From Candidatus Poribacteria bacterium (GTDB lineage Bacteria; Poribacteria; WGA-4E; WGA-3G): 7,910 nucleotides of DNA. Shown in pieces: positions 5,794-7,910 of this stretch (positions are counted from its first letter, which is position 1; every line of letters starts with the position of its first letter). The notes under the pieces are model-generated. The model had not been told where the DNA came from and did not search any database. It saw only the letters and a list, made by a program, of their open reading frames with translations. The position numbers and the translations under genes are program-made. The stretch is from NCBI GenBank assembly GCA_009842375.1, contig VYFM01000293.1, positions 1 to 7,910 on the forward strand, read 5' to 3'.

Positions 5794-7230
5794 ATGTTTG
5801 ATAAAATAACACCTCGTAGTGAAGACTACTCAAAATGGTATACACAGGTCATTCGTCAAGCAGAGATGGCAGACTATGCACCCGTTCGCGGATGTATGGT
5901 AGTACGTCCTTACGGCTACGCACTCTGGGAAAACGTCAAAGAACAACTTGATTTAAGATTTAAAGCAACAGGACACCAAAACGCTGCCTTTCCGCTTTTT
6001 ATACCCATGAGTTTCATTGAAAAAGAAGCGGAACATGTTGAGGGCTTCAAACCCGAACTTGCAGTCGTAACACATGGCGGTGGTAAAAAGTTGGAAGAAC
6101 CACTTGTTGTGCGTCCAACATCAGAAACCATTATTGGATATATGTATAGCCAATGGATACAATCCTATCGCGATCTCCCTGTACTTATCAATCAGTGGGC
6201 AAACGTGGTGCGATGGGAATTGCGTCCTCGCCTTTTCCTACGAACAATGGAGTTTTTCTGGCAAGAGGGACATACTGCACATGCAACCCATGAAGAAGCA
6301 ATGGAGGAAACACTCCGCATTCTTGACATCTATACCGATTTTGCTGTCAATGAAGCTGCTATACCAGTGATTCCCGGTCGTAAAAGTGATAGCGAAAAAT
6401 TTCCCGGTGCATTAACCTCCTACACGATTGAAGCGATGATGGGGGATAAGCGTGCACTTCAAGCAGGGACATCACACGATCTCGGACAAAACTTTTCCAA
6501 AGTCTTTGATATTCAATATCTGGACGCAAACCAAAAACAACAACACTGCTGGACAACCAGTTGGGGTGTTAGCACACGTATGATTGGTGCGATAATCATG
6601 ACACACGGTGATGATCAGGGTTTGGTTCTTCCCCCAAGACTTGCTCCCACACAACTTATTATCGTTCCGATTATTCCAAAAAACAACGATGAAGCAAGAC
6701 AGGTCGTAACACAAACCGTTGATGCTATCTGTGAGACCTTAGGCAGTATACGTTACCATGTTGATGACCGCTATGAGTATTCCCCCGGTTGGCGTTTCAA
6801 CGAATGGGAACTCAAAGGTGTTCCTTTGCGTATTGAGATAGGTCCACGCGACATTGAAAATGAACAGGTTGTCTTTGCTCGGAGAGATATTCCCGGTAAA
6901 GAAGGCAAAACCTTTATACCTATTGCCAATGTGGCAGAGACTGCAACGCAGCTGCTTGACACAATTCAGTCGGATATGCTCAAACGTGCGACAGAATTTC
7001 GTGATGCGAATACCTTTGAACCGAAAGACTACGATGAATTTAAGGAGATTGTTGAAATCGGGTTTGCACGTGCATGGTGGTGTGGAAACGAGGAATGTGA
7101 AGATAAGGTAAAAGAAGAGACACAAGCAACTATCCGCTGTATCCCAATGGATCAACCTGATTCTGATGGAGTGTGTATTGTTTGTGGTGCTAAAGCGGAA
7201 GAGATAACAATTTTTGCGCGGGCGTACTAA
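5794..7230 (+). CDS. proS: Prolyl-tRNA synthetase, archaeal/eukaryote-like (type 3) form
   Basis: A 478-residue class II aminoacyl-tRNA synthetase that charges tRNA-Pro with proline in the cytoplasm. It is the short form without the INS editing domain found in E. coli-type ProRS. The catalytic core shows VVRPTSET (105-112), motif 2 around RWELRPRLFLRTMEFFWQEGH (140-160), and motif 3 GLVLPPRLAP (276-285). An anticodon-binding domain follows (about 286-400). The C-terminal extension carries the zinc-type cysteines C430, C435, C461 and C464, and the protein ends in the typical Tyr (FARAY). This architecture is that of the Thermus/archaeal/eukaryote-like group, also scattered through many bacterial phyla. 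The ATG is 3 bp after the pgk stop with no Shine-Dalgarno sequence, so translation is probably coupled to pgk. Length and motifs are complete. Any separate YbaK/ProX-type editing protein would lie outside this window. Confidence 0.96.
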   Translation: MFDKITPRSEDYSKWYTQVIRQAEMADYAPVRGCMVVRPYGYALWENVKEQLDLRFKATGHQNAAFPLFIPMSFIEKEAEHVEGFKPELAVVTHGGGKKLEEPLVVRPTSETIIGYMYSQWIQSYRDLPVLINQWANVVRWELRPRLFLRTMEFFWQEGHTAHATHEEAMEETLRILDIYTDFAVNEAAIPVIPGRKSDSEKFPGALTSYTIEAMMGDKRALQAGTSHDLGQNFSKVFDIQYLDANQKQQHCWTTSWGVSTRMIGAIIMTHGDDQGLVLPPRLAPTQLIIVPIIPKNNDEARQVVTQTVDAICETLGSIRYHVDDRYEYSPGWRFNEWELKGVPLRIEIGPRDIENEQVVFARRDIPGKEGKTFIPIANVAETATQLLDTIQSDMLKRATEFRDANTFEPKDYDEFKEIVEIGFARAWWCGNEECEDKVKEETQATIRCIPMDQPDSDGVCIVCGAKAEEITIFARAY

Positions 7231-7282
7231 CAAAACCAAGTTGCTACCAAAATTTATTATACGAATCTAATTGGAGTTATAA

Positions 7283-7559
7283 ATGAACTACGTCATTTGT
7301 GCAACACCCCGGACACGTAGCACTGTTTTATGTGACTTGTTGGTTTCATCCGATGTAGCAGGATATCCGAGAGAATACCACGATGGACACGAATCGTTAA
7401 AAGGCATGTATATATCAGACCCAGCAACATATCAAAAATACGTATCCGTTTCTACTTCATCGAATGGGGTTTAATGAACCTAAAGTTTGGGTCAAACGTC
7501 AGGATTCCGAATGGGACCAGCATTTATATAACCAAACCGTGGCTCCCTATCGTCTATGA
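7283..7559 (+). pseudogene. Degenerate Stf0-type sulfotransferase (N-terminus plus likely C-terminal scrap)
   Basis: The intact reading frame encodes only 63 residues (ATG 7283 to TAA 7472-7474), with GGAG at 7273-7276 as ribosome site. It opens with a clear Stf0-like PAPS-binding start, YVICATPRTRSTVLCDLL (3-20), followed by VAGYPREY (25-32), which corresponds to the VAG-x-P-x-E-(F/Y) motif of the family. Stf0 enzymes transfer sulfate from PAPS and are normally about 250-270 residues, so most of the protein is missing. In the +1 frame, from about 7437 to TGA 7557-7559, there is a 40-codon stretch with GFNEPKVWVKRQDSEW (in part) that resembles the C-terminal 'LG-x-x-P ... RQ ... S-E-W' region of Stf0 proteins. 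The simplest reading is an internal deletion with frameshift. The C-terminal match is by eye and weaker than the N-terminal one. It follows proS after 52 bp. Confidence 0.6.
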
Positions 7560-7593
7560 ATTACATTCACTAAACACCTTCAGAAAATTTTAC

Positions 7594-7622
7594 TTGACAA
7601 AGATTCTAATTTGTGTTACAAT
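7594..7622 (+). promoter_or_regulatory. Near-consensus sigma70 promoter pointing to the right edge
   Basis: A perfect -35 TTGACA (7594-7599) is followed by 17 bp and TACAAT (7617-7622, 5 of 6). Transcription would start near 7629. This is the strongest promoter match in the window, yet at least 280 bp downstream of it carry no credible gene. It may serve a gene past the edge with a long leader, or a non-coding RNA. Confidence 0.65.
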
Positions 7623-7800
7623 AATTATTACATAGTAAAACGATCACGCATATATCCAAATTGTCCACAGAACATAGAGTATGGTAAACAGAAATCTACA
7701 AACAATCCTAAAATTGATACTTACGACTATCTGCCTACAGATGTCAATAATACCCACAATAACGAGGTAATTCAACCAACACAATTCAAAAGCCATAATG

Positions 7801-7814
7801 AAAAAGTTACACAC
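7801..7814 (+). repeat. 14-bp direct repeat, copy 1
   Basis: AAAAAGTTACACAC occurs here and again exactly at 7889-7902, with 88 bp between the copy starts. The flanks differ, so the match stops sharply at its 3' side (AACGG versus TGTAAG). Confidence 0.75.
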
Positions 7815-7854
7815 AACGGCAAAATATTTTGGATCACATCAAAAAACCCTTATC

Positions 7855-7875
7855 AACCCATACTCATACTGGGTT
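7855..7875. repeat. Short inverted repeat between the two direct repeats
   Basis: AACCCA (7855-7860) and TGGGTT (7870-7875) can pair as a 6-bp stem with a 9-nt loop. No T-run follows on the plus strand. On the minus strand a run of six T (complement of 7841-7846) follows only after eight more bases, so it is a poor terminator in either direction. Confidence 0.4.
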
Positions 7876-7888
7876 CACTAACAATTAC

Positions 7889-7902
7889 AAAAAGTTACAC
7901 AC
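7889..7902 (+). repeat. 14-bp direct repeat, copy 2
   Basis: Second copy of AAAAAGTTACACAC, 8 bp from the right edge. Whether a further copy follows cannot be seen because the window ends here. Confidence 0.75.
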
Positions 7903-7910
7903 TGTAAGAT

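Larger units (their letters stand above)
7560..7910. other. Gene-free right end, 351 bp
   Basis: I see no convincing gene here. The plus strand is A- and C-rich; in 7681-7910 I count 52 C and 24 G. The stretch contains a near-consensus promoter (7594-7622), a 14-bp direct repeat (7801-7814 and 7889-7902) and a short hairpin (7855-7875). One frame is open from TTG 7611 to TAA 7907, but it has no in-frame ATG, an Asn/Thr/Lys-rich translation without family resemblance, and a start upstream of the predicted transcription start. It may be the leader of a gene beyond the edge, a small RNA locus, or decayed sequence. Confidence 0.5.

Noticed and set aside
6739..7239. 166-codon open frame on the minus strand
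   Set aside because: It overlaps the conserved anticodon-binding and zinc regions of proS, which are clearly the real coding strand.
7661..7669. TTGTCCACA, one mismatch from a DnaA box
   Set aside because: A single imperfect box without a cluster, AT-rich unwinding region or dnaA/dnaN neighbour does not support an origin.
7611..7907. 98-codon open frame starting at TTG on the plus strand
   Set aside because: It has no in-frame ATG, starts upstream of the predicted transcription start near 7629, has an Asn/Thr/Lys-rich translation with no family match, and the A/C-rich strand has few stop codons by composition alone.

Overview
The window is 7.9 kb of AT-rich, gene-dense bacterial DNA. It has no rRNA, tRNA, CRISPR array or insertion sequence. 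It combines housekeeping genes (queF, sucC, pgk, an archaeal/eukaryote-like proS) with families that are very abundant in the sponge-associated and marine Candidatus Poribacteria and in related Planctomycetes-like lineages: a phytanoyl-CoA dioxygenase (PhyH)-like protein, a Gfo/Idh/MocA oxidoreductase, an Rpn-type nuclease and a Stf0-type sulfotransferase remnant. A Poribacteria-like origin is my best guess from this gene mix. It is an inference, and nothing in the window proves it.

Layout. Bases 2-169 (+) are the last 55 codons of queF. It converges on a minus-strand pair, a PhyH-like dioxygenase (2082 to 1267) followed after 45 bp by a Gfo/Idh/MocA dehydrogenase (1221 to 193). These two probably form one transcript for oxidative processing of an unknown small molecule. 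A 229-bp divergent control region (2083-2311) carries a good sigma70-type promoter for sucC, a weaker one for the PhyH gene, and two near-identical 12-bp palindromic elements.

The plus strand then carries sucC (succinyl-CoA ligase beta) and, only 9 bp later, a TTG-started Rpn/PD-(D/E)XK nuclease-like gene where sucD would normally lie. A second good promoter (TTGATA-N17-TATAAT) precedes pgk, and proS starts 3 bp after the pgk stop, so pgk-proS is a transcription unit linking glycolysis and prolyl-tRNA charging.

The right end is degenerate. A Stf0 sulfotransferase start (7283) breaks after about 50 codons and seems to resume near its C-terminus in the +1 frame, which looks like a pseudogene with a large internal deletion. 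The last 350 bp hold a near-consensus promoter (TTGACA-N17-TACAAT), a perfect 14-bp direct repeat and a small hairpin, but no convincing gene.

I did not find a clearly new multi-gene system. The best leads are the PhyH protein that lacks the expected 2-oxoglutarate-anchoring arginine, the paired palindromes between the divergent units, the nuclease gene in the sucC operon, and the promoter-bearing gene-free right end.
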